This document shows positions 10,887 to 19,455 of a stretch of 64,000 nucleotides of DNA, in pieces. Made by a program: the position numbers and the translations under genes. A model generated the notes under the pieces. The model was not told where the DNA came from, ran no database searches, and saw only the letters and a list, made by a program, of their open reading frames with translations. The stretch comes from Aquincola tertiaricarbonis (GTDB lineage: Bacteria; Pseudomonadota; Gammaproteobacteria; Burkholderiales; Burkholderiaceae_C), in the NCBI RefSeq assembly GCF_023573145.1, contig NZ_CP097636.1, positions 1 through 64,000 on the forward strand, read 5' to 3'. Each line of letters starts with the position of its first letter. The first letter of the stretch is position 1.

Positions 10887-11749
10887 GGTGTGGGGGTTGT
10901 CGGCATCCCGCCGGCGCGGTTGAGGCCAGTGGACGCGAACCCCATGGCCGCGCTGACGGCCCGCGCCTCTTCGCGCAACGCCTTGGCGGCCGTGCCGCGC
11001 ACCGAGGCATCGAAACCGCCCGTCGGCCCCAGCACCGTGAGTGCCGCGCACACGCGGCCGGCATGGTCGAACACCGGCGCGCTCACCGCGCTGATGCCGC
11101 GCAGGTTGGTGTCCTTCACCACGGCGCAGCCGGCGGCCAGCACGCTCTCGGCCAGCCGGCCGATGGGGTCGGCCGCATCCAGCTGGGCGCGAAGCTCGGT
11201 GGGGGCCTCGGCCAGCTCCTGCTCGGCCATCGCACGCAGGCGGGCATCGTCACGCTGCCAGGCCAGCAGCACCCGGCCGGTGGCCGACCACAGCAGCGGC
11301 AGCACCGAGCCCACCCGCGCATTGACGGAAATGGGCAGCCACGGCTCCTCGAAGCGCACGATGGTGGCGCCCTTGTTGCCCATCACCGCCACGAAGCAGG
11401 TGAGCGACAAGGCCTCGCGCAGCCGGCCCAGCGAAGCCTCGGCCGCGCGGATGGGCTCGGCCTGGCGCATGGCCGCCAGCCCCAGTGCGATGGACTCCGC
11501 GCCCAGCAGGTACTGCTGCGAGCCCGCGGCCTGGGTGACAAAGCCCTCTTCCACCAGGCTGGCCAGGTAGCGGTGCACCTTGGCCGGGCTTTCGCCCACA
11601 TGAGCGGCCAGCATGCTGAGGCTGGCGCGGCCACCCAGCCGGCCCAGGCCCTTGAGCACCGCCAAGCCGGTTTCAGCGGCCTGCACGCGCTGGCGGCGTT
11701 CACGGCCACGGGGGGCGGGCGGGGGTTCGGGCAGGTCGGTCGTGCTCAT
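10883..11749 (-). CDS. IclR-family transcriptional regulator
   Basis: A 288-residue IclR-type regulator. It has an N-terminal winged helix (about 25-95, ETGLAVLKGLGRLGGRASLSML) and a C-terminal effector domain with the typical TLTVLGPTG-like end. It is translated ahead of, and overlaps, the Bug protein gene 9873-10886, and is divergent from a second Bug protein and P450. A palindromic repeat pair in the divergent gap is its likely operator. The effector is unknown; the neighbours suggest an aromatic or terpenoid-like acid, which is an inference. Confidence 0.92.
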   Translation of the reverse strand: MSTTDLPEPPPAPRGRERRQRVQAAETGLAVLKGLGRLGGRASLSMLAAHVGESPAKVHRYLASLVEEGFVTQAAGSQQYLLGAESIALGLAAMRQAEPIRAAEASLGRLREALSLTCFVAVMGNKGATIVRFEEPWLPISVNARVGSVLPLLWSATGRVLLAWQRDDARLRAMAEQELAEAPTELRAQLDAADPIGRLAESVLAAGCAVVKDTNLRGISAVSAPVFDHAGRVCAALTVLGPTGGFDASVRGTAAKALREEARAVSAAMGFASTGLNRAGGMPTTPTP

Positions 11750-11776
11750 GGGGCCGAGGGTATGCCCGCTGCCGGC

Positions 11777-11812
11777 ATTACGCAATGCGTATCAAACTTA
11801 CGCTATGCATGA
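11777..11812. promoter_or_regulatory. Candidate IclR operator, two repeats 20 bp apart
   Basis: TACGCAATGCGTA at 11779-11791 is a perfect 13-bp palindrome. A degenerate second copy, TACGCTATGCAT, begins at 11799, exactly 20 bases (about two helical turns) away. Both lie in the gap between the divergent IclR gene and the second Bug gene, as expected for a shared operator. Confidence 0.6.
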
Positions 11813-11840
11813 TGACGGCCACAGCGCCGAGGAGACTGGC

Positions 11841-12851
11841 TTGAACACTTCCCGGACCCGTGGCGCGCAGCGCCGCCTGCTGATGGGCATGGCCACCGGC
11901 CTGGCCCTGGCCGGCATCTTGGGCACCGCATCCAGCGCTTTTGCGCAGGCGGCCGCCTACCCCAGCAAGCCCATCCGCTGGCTCGTGCCTTATGCCGCCG
12001 GCGGCGGGTCCGACTTCCTGGCGCGCACCGTGGCGCAGTCGCTGTCGGCCAAGACGGGCCAGCAGGTCATCGTGGAAAACAAGCCGGGCGGCAACACCGC
12101 CATCGCTGCTTCGGAGACGGCACGTTCCGCGGCCGACGGCTACACCGTGCTGTCGGCCGACAACGGCACCATGGTGTTCAACCCGGCGCTGTACAAGAGC
12201 CTGACCTACAACGTGAAGGACCTGGCGCCGGTCACGCTGATGGGCCGCTTCCCGATGATCCTGGTGGTGGGCCCTTCCAGCACCGCCAGCAATGCCAAGG
12301 ACTTCATCGCCCAGGCCAAGGCCAAACCGGGCGGCATCAACTACGCCTCGGCCGGCGCGGGCAGCCCGCACCACCTGGCGATGGAGCTGCTCAAGAGCGA
12401 GGCGGGGCTGTTCATGGTGCACGTGCCCTACCGCGGCGCCGCCCCTGCGCTGGCCGAAGTGGCCGGCGGCCAGGTGCCCGCGATGATGGTGGACCTGGCC
12501 GCGGGCGCGGCCTTCATCAAATCGGGCAAGGTCAAGGCACTGGCGGTGGCCAATGCCACCCGCCTGCCGCAGCTGCCCGAAGTGCCCACCTTCGCCGAGC
12601 TGGGCATGAAGAACCTGGAAGCCGCCGCGCTGGTGGGCGTGGTGGTGGCGGGCAGCACGCCGCCCGACACCATCGCCGCCCTCAACAAGCAGCTGGTGGC
12701 CGCCATCAACGACCCGGCGGTGAACAAGCGCATGGTGGAGTTCGGCGTCGAGCCGGTGGGCAATACGTCCGCGCAATACGCCGACCTGCTGGCCAAGGAA
12801 ACCACCCGCTGGCACAAGCTGATCCGCGATCTCAAGATCACCCTGGACTGA
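11841..12851 (+). CDS. Bug-family tripartite tricarboxylate transporter substrate-binding protein
   Basis: A second Bug/TctC-type periplasmic binding protein (336 residues). It has a classical signal peptide ending AFAQA and the mature start YPSKPIRWLVPYAAGGG. The TTG at 11841 is chosen because GAGGAGA lies at 11829-11835 with good spacing. An in-frame ATG at 11805 would sit inside the probable operator and lacks a ribosome binding site. The P450 gene follows 89 bases downstream, suggesting that the imported compound is a P450 substrate (inference). Confidence 0.88.
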   Translation: MNTSRTRGAQRRLLMGMATGLALAGILGTASSAFAQAAAYPSKPIRWLVPYAAGGGSDFLARTVAQSLSAKTGQQVIVENKPGGNTAIAASETARSAADGYTVLSADNGTMVFNPALYKSLTYNVKDLAPVTLMGRFPMILVVGPSSTASNAKDFIAQAKAKPGGINYASAGAGSPHHLAMELLKSEAGLFMVHVPYRGAAPALAEVAGGQVPAMMVDLAAGAAFIKSGKVKALAVANATRLPQLPEVPTFAELGMKNLEAAALVGVVVAGSTPPDTIAALNKQLVAAINDPAVNKRMVEFGVEPVGNTSAQYADLLAKETTRWHKLIRDLKITLD

Positions 12852-12854
12852 TGG

Positions 12855-12931
12855 CGCCCCCAAGCTCGCTGCCGCTCGCTGCCCCCCGAGGGGGCGCTTC
12901 AGTCCCTTCGGGCGGCCGGGCGGGACTGAAG
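12855..12931. repeat. Dispersed hairpin repeat, copy 1
   Basis: A composite GC-rich element between the Bug gene and the P450 gene. The left part has CCCCCGAGGGGG. The right part is a perfect 10-bp inverted repeat, CTTCAGTCCC at 12897-12906 with GGGACTGAAG at 12922-12931. The same architecture recurs in the opposite orientation at 22138-22210. The 3' arm overlaps the P450 Shine-Dalgarno sequence. Confidence 0.8.
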
Positions 12932-12940
12932 GAACACCTC

Positions 12941-15274
12941 ATGAACCAGCCTGGCAGCTGCCCGGTGGCCCACGGCGCCGCCGCTGTTTCTTCGGTGGCG
13001 CCCAACGGCTGCCCGGTGAGTGCCGGGGCCGCCGCCTTCGACCCCTTCGGCGACGGCTACCAGCAGGACCCGCCCGAGTACCTGCGCTGGGCGCGCGAGC
13101 AGGAACCCATCTTCTACAGCCCGCAGCTGGGCTACTGGGTGGTCACGCGCTACGAGGCCATCAAGGCCATCTTCCGCGACAACCTCACCTTCAGCCCGTC
13201 CATCGCGCTGGAGAAGATCACGCCCACCGGCCCCGAGGCCAATGCGGTGCTGGCCAGCTACGGCTATGCAATGAACCGCACGCTGGTCAACGAGGACGAG
13301 CCGGCCCACATGCCGCGCCGCCGCGTGCTGATGGAGCCTTTCACGCCCGAGGCGCTGAAGCACCACGAGCCCGTGGTGCGCGAGCTCACGCGCATGTACA
13401 TCGACCGCTTCATCGACAGTGGCCGCGCCGACCTGGTGGACCAGATGCTGTGGGAGGTGCCGCTGACCGTGGCGCTGCATTTCCTGGGTGTGCCCGAAGA
13501 GGACATGGACACGCTGCGGCGCTACTCCATCGCCCACACGGTGAACACCTGGGGCCGGCCCAGGCCCGAGGAACAGGTGGCCGTGGCCCATGCCGTGGGC
13601 AACTTCTGGCAGCTGGCCGGCCAGGTGCTGGACAAGATGCGCCAGAACCCCGACGCCCCGGGCTGGATGCAGTACGGCCTGCGCCAGCAGAAGCTGCACC
13701 CCGAGGTGGTGACCGACTCGTACCTGCACTCGATGATGATGGCCGGCATCGTGGCCGCGCACGAGACCACGGCCAATGCCACCGCCAACGCGATGAAGCT
13801 GCTGCTGCAGCACCCCGAGGCTTGGCAGGCGCTGTGCGAAGACCCCGGCCTCATCCCCAACGCGGTGGAAGAGTGCCTGCGCCACAACGGCTCGGTGGCT
13901 GCCTGGCGGCGCTTGGTCACGCAGGAAGCGGTGGTGGAAGGCGTGCGGCTGCCCGCGGGGAGCAAGCTGCTCATCGTCACCTCGTCGGCCAACCACGACG
14001 AGCGCCACTTCGGCGATGCCGACCTGTTCGACATCCGCCGCGAGAACGCCAGCGACCACCTCACCTTCGGTTACGGCGCGCACCAGTGCATGGGCAAGAA
14101 CCTGGCGCGCATGGAGATGCAGGTGTTCCTCGAAGCCTTCACCCGCCGGCTGCCGCACATGCGGTTGGCGGAGCAGCGCTTCAGCTACGTGCCCAACACC
14201 TCGTTCCGCGGGCCGGAACATGTGTGGGTGGAATGGGACCCGGCGCAGAACCCCGAGCGCCGCGACCCGACGCTGCGCGAGGCGCAAACGCCGCTGCGCA
14301 TCGGCGAGCCTTCGGCCCATGCCATCTCACGGCCGTTGGTGGTGCAGGCGCTGCAGCCGGTGGCCGAGGGCATAGTGCAGCTCACGCTGACCGCGGCCGA
14401 TGGCCGTGCGCTGCCGCGCTGGGCACCGGGTGCGCACATCGACGTGGTCTGCGGCGACACGGGCCTGTCGCGCCAGTACTCCTTGTGCGGCGACCCGGCC
14501 GATGCCACGCAGTGGCAGATCGCGGTGCTGCGTGAGCCCCACAGCCGCGGCGGATCGGCCTGGGTGCACGGCCAGCTGAAGGTGGGCGACAAGCTGCAGG
14601 TGCGCGGCCCCCGCAGCCACTTCCGCATGGACGAATCGGCGGCCGAGCTGGTGTTCGTGGCCGGCGGCATCGGCATCACGCCCATCAGCGCGATGGCCCG
14701 CCGTGCCCGGCAGCTGGGCCTGCGCTACACGCTGCACTACTGCGGCCGCCTCCGCGCCAGCATGGCCTATGTGAACGAGTTGCAGGCGCTGCATGGTGAG
14801 CATCTGCAGCTGTACGTGAGCGAAGAAGGCCGGCGGCTGGATGTGGCCGCCTTGCTGGCCACGCCGAGCGCCGGCGTGCAGGTGGTTGCCTGCGGCCCCG
14901 AGCGCCTGCTGCAGGCGCTGGAACAGGCCTGTGAAACCTGGCCCGCTGACACGCTGCGGGTGGAGCACTTCAGCAGCACGCTGGGCACGCTGGACCCTGC
15001 CAAAGAACGCGCCTTCGAGGTGGAGTTGAAGGACTCCGGCCTGGTGATCCCGGTGCGCCCCGACCAGACCCTGCTGCAAGCCCTGCGCGCGGCCAACGTC
15101 GACGTGCAAAGCGATTGCGAAGAAGGCCTGTGCGGCTCCTGCGAAGTGCGGGTGCTGGCCGGCCAGGTGGACCACCGCGACGTGGTGCTCACCCGCACCG
15201 AGCGTGAAGCCAACGACCGCATGATGGCCTGCTGCTCGCGGGCCTGCGGTGATCGCCTGACGCTGGCTTTGTGA
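12941..15274 (+). CDS. Self-sufficient cytochrome P450 (CYP116B-like, P450-reductase-ferredoxin fusion)
   Basis: This 777-residue protein joins a P450 to its own electron chain, so it can hydroxylate a substrate with NAD(P)H and oxygen alone. In order it shows a P450 domain (about 30-430) with the I-helix VAAHETT at 271-277, an E-x-x-R motif (EECLR) and the haem-binding FGYGAHQC ending at Cys383. A phthalate-dioxygenase-reductase-like flavin/NAD domain follows (about 450-680; RQYSLCGDP, FVAGGIGITP). A C-terminal 2Fe-2S ferredoxin has C-x4-C-x2-C at about 726-734. Length and order match class VII P450s. The substrate is unknown; the upstream Bug protein suggests a carboxylate. ATG 12941 follows AAGGA. 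Confidence 0.95.
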   Translation: MNQPGSCPVAHGAAAVSSVAPNGCPVSAGAAAFDPFGDGYQQDPPEYLRWAREQEPIFYSPQLGYWVVTRYEAIKAIFRDNLTFSPSIALEKITPTGPEANAVLASYGYAMNRTLVNEDEPAHMPRRRVLMEPFTPEALKHHEPVVRELTRMYIDRFIDSGRADLVDQMLWEVPLTVALHFLGVPEEDMDTLRRYSIAHTVNTWGRPRPEEQVAVAHAVGNFWQLAGQVLDKMRQNPDAPGWMQYGLRQQKLHPEVVTDSYLHSMMMAGIVAAHETTANATANAMKLLLQHPEAWQALCEDPGLIPNAVEECLRHNGSVAAWRRLVTQEAVVEGVRLPAGSKLLIVTSSANHDERHFGDADLFDIRRENASDHLTFGYGAHQCMGKNLARMEMQVFLEAFTRRLPHMRLAEQRFSYVPNTSFRGPEHVWVEWDPAQNPERRDPTLREAQTPLRIGEPSAHAISRPLVVQALQPVAEGIVQLTLTAADGRALPRWAPGAHIDVVCGDTGLSRQYSLCGDPADATQWQIAVLREPHSRGGSAWVHGQLKVGDKLQVRGPRSHFRMDESAAELVFVAGGIGITPISAMARRARQLGLRYTLHYCGRLRASMAYVNELQALHGEHLQLYVSEEGRRLDVAALLATPSAGVQVVACGPERLLQALEQACETWPADTLRVEHFSSTLGTLDPAKERAFEVELKDSGLVIPVRPDQTLLQALRAANVDVQSDCEEGLCGSCEVRVLAGQVDHRDVVLTRTEREANDRMMACCSRACGDRLTLAL

Positions 15275-15299
15275 AGGCCTGCGGCGCCTAAAACCGCGA

Positions 15300-16310
15300 C
15301 TACAGCGGCGCCGCCAGCCAGTGCACCGCGAAGTGCTGCTTCGGGTCGGTCCACACCGTGCCCGGTGTGAAGCCGGCCTGCCGCGCCATGCGGCGGAAGC
15401 CTTCCACGGTGAACTTCTGCGAGTTCTCGGTGTGCAGCGTCTGCCCTTCCATCACCTGGAAGCGCTCGCTGCCCAGCCGCACGGTCTGCGTACGGCGGCT
15501 CACCAGGTGCATCTCGATGCGCTGCAGCCGTGGCTCGTAGAACGCGTAGTGTGCGAACTGGCGGGTGTCGAAGTCGGTGCCCAGCTCGCGGTTGGCGCGG
15601 GTCAGCAGGTTCAGGTTGAAGGCGGCGGTCACACCGGCAGCGTCGTTGTAGGCCGCATGCAGCAGCGCCGGGTCCTTCACCAGGTCGGTGCCGATGAGCA
15701 GGCCGCCGCCGCGCAGCAGCTCGGCCGCCTGGCGCAAAAAGCCCACCGCCTCGTCGGGCGAGAAGTTGCCGATCGACGATCCCGGGAAAAAGCCCACGCG
15801 CTGCGGCCGGCTGCCATCCGCCATCGGCGGCAGCTGGATCGGCTTGGTGAAGTCGGCCGCCAGCGGATGCACGTCCAGCCCCGGATGGTCGCGCCGCAGC
15901 GCGGCGGCGGCGCCCTGCAGGTGCTCGGCCGAGATGTCGATGGGCACGAAGCGGCGCGGCCGCTGCATCGCGGCCAGCAGCAGCCTCACCTTGGTGGCCG
16001 AGCCGGCGCCGAACTCGATCAGGTCGGCCTCGGGCCCGATCAACGTGGCCATCTCTTCGGCATGGCGGTCCAGCAGCGCCAGCTCGGTGCGGGTGGGGTA
16101 GTACTCGGGCAGCTCGCAGATGCGGTCGAACAGCGCCGAGCCGGCCGCGTCGTAGAAGAACTTGGGCGAGATGCAGTGCGGCTGCTCGGCCAGCGCCTGG
16201 CGCATCGCCCGCGCAAACTCGCGGTGGGGCGATTCACCGTCGGGCACGGAGGCGGCACGCAGCGCGGCCGCGATCGGGGGGCTGCGCAGCGGCAGTTCGG
16301 GGTAGGCCAT
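15300..16310 (-). CDS. egtD: L-histidine N-alpha-methyltransferase
   Basis: EgtD trimethylates histidine with SAM to hercynine, the first step of ergothioneine synthesis. The 336-residue protein has the DUF2260-type methyltransferase signatures SPKFFYDAAGSALFD, ELPEYYPTRTE, LIEFGAGSATKVRLLL (SAM site), PIDIS and GFFPGSSIGNF. It lies 14 bases downstream of egtB on the same strand. ATG 16310 begins MAYPELPLR. Confidence 0.95.
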   Translation of the reverse strand: MAYPELPLRSPPIAAALRAASVPDGESPHREFARAMRQALAEQPHCISPKFFYDAAGSALFDRICELPEYYPTRTELALLDRHAEEMATLIGPEADLIEFGAGSATKVRLLLAAMQRPRRFVPIDISAEHLQGAAAALRRDHPGLDVHPLAADFTKPIQLPPMADGSRPQRVGFFPGSSIGNFSPDEAVGFLRQAAELLRGGGLLIGTDLVKDPALLHAAYNDAAGVTAAFNLNLLTRANRELGTDFDTRQFAHYAFYEPRLQRIEMHLVSRRTQTVRLGSERFQVMEGQTLHTENSQKFTVEGFRRMARQAGFTPGTVWTDPKQHFAVHWLAAPL

Positions 16311-16324
16311 CGTCGGTTGCTCCT

Positions 16325-17620
16325 TCAGCGTACGTCGCGGGCCAGGCGCAACCCGCTGAATTGCCAGCGCGCGGCTGGCGGAAAAAAGTTGCGGTAGCTC
16401 AGCCGGGCATGGCCGGGCGGCGTGGCGCAGCTGGCACCGCGCAGCACCACCTGGCCCACCATGAACTTGCCGTTGTATTCGGCCGCCGGCCCGCCCAGCG
16501 GCACGAAGCCGGGGTAAGGGTCGTAGGAGGAACGGGTCCACTCCCACACCTCGTGCAGGCCCTGCGGCACGGCACTGTCGTCGGGCACGGCGGCGCGCGG
16601 GTGGGGATGCAGCGTCTCGTCGGCCCGGCGCAAGACCGCGCCGCTGCGGCGCATCGCGGTTTCCCACTCGAATTCGGTCGGCAGCCGCGCATCGGCCCAG
16701 GCGGCATAGGCGGCGGCTTCGTACAGGCTCAGGTGGCACACCGGCTCCTGCCACTGCAGCGGCCGGGTGCCGAACAGCGTGAACAGCTGGGGCGCGTCAC
16801 CTTCGCAGCCGCTCCAGCCCCACGGTGCCTGCCAGCCGCCGGCCTGCACTGCGGCCCAGCCTTCCGACAGCCACCACTGCGGGTCGCGGTAGCCGCCCGC
16901 CCGCACGAAGGCCAGGAACTCGCCACAGCTCACTGGCCGCTGCGCCAGCTCAAAAGGGCGCAGCAGCACCTGGTGGCGCGGTGTCTCGTTGTCGAAAGAG
17001 AAGCCTTCGCGCGGATCGTGGCCCACCTCGGCGATGCCGCCTTCGAAGCGCAGCCAGCGTGCGGGCGCGGCGGCCGGGCTGGCGCTGGCGGCCGGTGCGG
17101 GCAGGTAGGCCGGCTGCAGCGGGTTCTGCGACAGCAGGTGCTTCAGGTCGGTGAGGATGAGTTCCTGGTGCTGCTGTTCATGGTGCAGGCCCAGCTCCAG
17201 CGCCTGCAGCTGCGCCGGCTGCGCGCGCGGCAAAAACGCCAGCACGGCCTCGTCCACCGCGGCTCGGTAGCGCAGCACCTCGGCCTGGCTGGGTCGCGTC
17301 AGCAGCCCGCGCTGCGGCCGTGGGTGCCGCGGGCCCAAGGACTCGTAGTACGAATTGAACAGGAACGCGAAGCGCGGGTCATGGGCCTGGTAGGCCGCAT
17401 CACCGGCCTGCAGCACCAGCGTCTCGAAGAACCAGGTGGTGTGTGCCAGGTGCCATTTGGTGGGGCTGGCATCCGGCATGGATTGCACGCACTGGTCTTC
17501 GGCCGACAGCGGCTCGGCCAGCGCCAGCGAGTGGCGGCGCACTGCGGCGTAGCGGCGTGCCAGTTCGGCGGCGCTGGGTGCGGCGGCGGTCGGCGGGGTC
17601 TCGGGCGAATCGGCAGGCAA
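16325..17620 (-). CDS. egtB: Ergothioneine biosynthesis sulfoxide synthase EgtB
   Basis: EgtB is a non-haem iron enzyme that joins hercynine to a cysteine-containing thiol as a sulfoxide. The 431-residue protein has an N-terminal DinB-like domain with the iron-binding histidines (HLAHTTWFFE and the HxxxHxE motif HEQQHQE near 155) and a C-terminal formylglycine-generating-enzyme-like domain ending in WEWTRSSYDPYPGF. The start is TTG at 17620, preceded by GAGAG. No EgtA, EgtC or EgtE gene is nearby, so the thiol donor and last step cannot be read from here. Confidence 0.93.
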   Translation of the reverse strand: MPADSPETPPTAAAPSAAELARRYAAVRRHSLALAEPLSAEDQCVQSMPDASPTKWHLAHTTWFFETLVLQAGDAAYQAHDPRFAFLFNSYYESLGPRHPRPQRGLLTRPSQAEVLRYRAAVDEAVLAFLPRAQPAQLQALELGLHHEQQHQELILTDLKHLLSQNPLQPAYLPAPAASASPAAAPARWLRFEGGIAEVGHDPREGFSFDNETPRHQVLLRPFELAQRPVSCGEFLAFVRAGGYRDPQWWLSEGWAAVQAGGWQAPWGWSGCEGDAPQLFTLFGTRPLQWQEPVCHLSLYEAAAYAAWADARLPTEFEWETAMRRSGAVLRRADETLHPHPRAAVPDDSAVPQGLHEVWEWTRSSYDPYPGFVPLGGPAAEYNGKFMVGQVVLRGASCATPPGHARLSYRNFFPPAARWQFSGLRLARDVR

Positions 17621-17687
17621 CGGCTATCTCTCGGTGTGATGTGGCGCTGTGCGCTGTGAGCAGCGGCTGGGGCAAGGCCCGTGCCCG

Positions 17688-18707
17688 TCAAGGCGGGGCG
17701 GAGGTGCGCGGCGCGCTGGCAGGTGGTGGGGGTGGGGGTGGCGCGAATATCCCGGCATCGTCGCAGCTGCGCAGGCGGGCCGCCAGTGCATCGATGAACA
17801 CGCGTGTCTTGGCCGGCATCAGCCGCCGACCGGGAAACACCGCCCAGGCGGTGGCGCTGGGCAGCCGCCATTCGGGCAGCACCCGCACCAGGGCGCCGCG
17901 GCGCACCGCGTCTTCGGCCATGAAATCGCCCACCGCCACGATACCGGCGCCAGCGCAGGCCAGGCGCATCAGCAGGTCGGGCAGGTTGGCCACGGTGCGG
18001 CGCGGCGGCGTGCCCGCCCAGTGCTGCTCGCTGCCGTCGGCCAGCGTGCGGCTGAGCTGCCAGGGCATGGGGTCGCCCGATCGCGACAGGATCATCAGCG
18101 CATCCAGCGCGTCCAGCACTTCGGGCGTCTGCGGCTCGCCATGGGCGGCCAGGTAGCTGGGGGCGGCATACAGCCCGGTGCTGAAGACGGCCAGCTGCCG
18201 CGCTGCCAGCTGGCTGTCGTCGGGCGCCAGCCCCATGCGGATGGCGAGGTCGAAGTTCTCGGCGATCAGGTCCACCCGGCGCGGCGTCAGGTCCAGCTGC
18301 AGCGTCACCTCGCGGTATCTCTGAACGAACTCGCCCAGCATCTCGGCCATCACCATGTTGGCGAAGTCGGCCGGCGCCGAGACGCGCAGGGTGCCGCTGG
18401 GCATGGCCTGGCGGTGCAGCGCCAGCGCCAGCGTGCCGTCCACCTCCTCGGCGATGGCGCGGGCATGGTCCAGCACGCCCTGGCCGAATTCGGTGATCAC
18501 CAGCTTGCGGGTGGTGCGCTGCAGCAGCCGCTCGCCCAGCCGGCGCTCCAGCGCGGCAATGCGGCGCGACACGGTCGACTTGGGCAGCCGCAGGCGCTCG
18601 GCCGCACGGCTGAAGCTGCCGCCCTCGATCACCCGCGCAAACAGCAGCAGGTCGTCGGCATGCAGGCTGGGCGTCAGGCTGTCGGCAGCTTCGATTGTTG
18701 CGCTCAT
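17688..18707 (-). CDS. LysR-family transcriptional regulator
   Basis: A 339-residue LysR-type regulator with an N-terminal helix-turn-helix (about 18-75; GGSFSRAAERLRLPKSTVSRRI) and a LysR substrate-binding domain. The extreme C terminus carries a run of prolines (APPPPPPP) that is unusual. It is divergent from the azoreductase/pirin pair, a common arrangement in proteobacteria, and probably activates or represses them in response to quinone or electrophile stress (inference). Confidence 0.92.
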   Translation of the reverse strand: MSATIEAADSLTPSLHADDLLLFARVIEGGSFSRAAERLRLPKSTVSRRIAALERRLGERLLQRTTRKLVITEFGQGVLDHARAIAEEVDGTLALALHRQAMPSGTLRVSAPADFANMVMAEMLGEFVQRYREVTLQLDLTPRRVDLIAENFDLAIRMGLAPDDSQLAARQLAVFSTGLYAAPSYLAAHGEPQTPEVLDALDALMILSRSGDPMPWQLSRTLADGSEQHWAGTPPRRTVANLPDLLMRLACAGAGIVAVGDFMAEDAVRRGALVRVLPEWRLPSATAWAVFPGRRLMPAKTRVFIDALAARLRSCDDAGIFAPPPPPPPASAPRTSAPP

Positions 18708-18708
18708 G

Positions 18709-18732
18709 GAACGATGTTATCCAGAACGATGG
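18709..18732. promoter_or_regulatory. Direct repeat in the LysR/azoR divergent gap
   Basis: GAACGATG occurs at 18709-18716 and again at 18724-18731, 15 bases apart. This is near one and a half helical turns, between the divergent LysR and azoreductase genes. It may be part of the LysR regulator's binding region, but no clear T-N11-A dyad was confirmed. Confidence 0.35.
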
Positions 18733-18803
18733 CTAGTGATGTGACAGTTGCGCCAATACATTGACTGCACGGACACACCAACCCCTTGTCACGGAGCCAC
18801 AGC

Positions 18804-19421
18804 ATGAACATCCTGCAAGTCAATTCCAGCGCCCGCCAGAACGGCCACTCCACCAAGCTGGCCGATGAGCTGGTGCAAGGCCTGGCCGCCGCCCACACCG
18901 GCGCCACCGTCGTGCGCCGCGACCTCACCACCCAGCCGCACCCTGCGCTGGACGAAGCCGCGCTGGGCGCGCTGTTCACCCCCGCCGACCAGCGCACCCC
19001 CGAGCAGGCCGCCCGCGTGGCCCAGGACAACGCGCTGATCGCCGAGATCCAGGCCGCCGACCTGGTGGTGCTGGGCGTGCCGATGTACAACTTCGGCGTC
19101 TCGTCGCAGCTGAAGAACTGGATCGATGCCATCGCCCGCGCCCAGGTCACCTTCCGCTACACCGCCAATGGCCCCGAAGGCCTGTTGAAGAACAAGAAGG
19201 TGATCGCGGTGCTGACGCGCGGCGGCCTGTACCGCGACCAGCCGCATGACACCCAGGTGCCGTACCTGCGCAACGTGCTGGGCTTCCTGGGCATCACCGA
19301 CGTGAGCTTCGTCTACGCCGAAGGCCTGGCCATGGGCCCGGACGCCGAAGCCGCCGCCCTGGCCAGCGCCCGCGAGCAGATCGCCGCGCTCCTGCCCGCC
19401 GGCAGCGCCGTCGCGGCCTGA
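18804..19421 (+). CDS. azoR: FMN-dependent NADH-azoreductase
   Basis: A 205-residue flavodoxin-like quinone/azo reductase. It starts [21 protein letters not shown], the FMN-phosphate loop, and contains [17 protein letters not shown] and LTRGGLYRD, both typical of AzoR. It would reduce quinones or azo compounds by two electrons. ATG 18804 has CGGAG about 6 bases upstream. It is followed by a pirin gene 34 bases later and is divergent from a LysR regulator. Confidence 0.93.
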   Translation: MNILQVNSSARQNGHSTKLADELVQGLAAAHTGATVVRRDLTTQPHPALDEAALGALFTPADQRTPEQAARVAQDNALIAEIQAADLVVLGVPMYNFGVSSQLKNWIDAIARAQVTFRYTANGPEGLLKNKKVIAVLTRGGLYRDQPHDTQVPYLRNVLGFLGITDVSFVYAEGLAMGPDAEAAALASAREQIAALLPAGSAVAA

Positions 19422-19455
19422 GCTTTTTTCCAACGCCACCGCAAGGAGCCATGAC

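Noticed and set aside
10883..11812. A second gene on the plus strand opposite the IclR gene.
   Set aside because: The plus-strand open frames (for example 11063-11812) have no motif and overlap a conserved IclR protein.
11805..11840. ATG 11805 as start of the second Bug protein.
   Set aside because: It lies inside the second operator repeat and has no ribosome binding site, while TTG 11841 has GAGGAGA and begins a good signal peptide.
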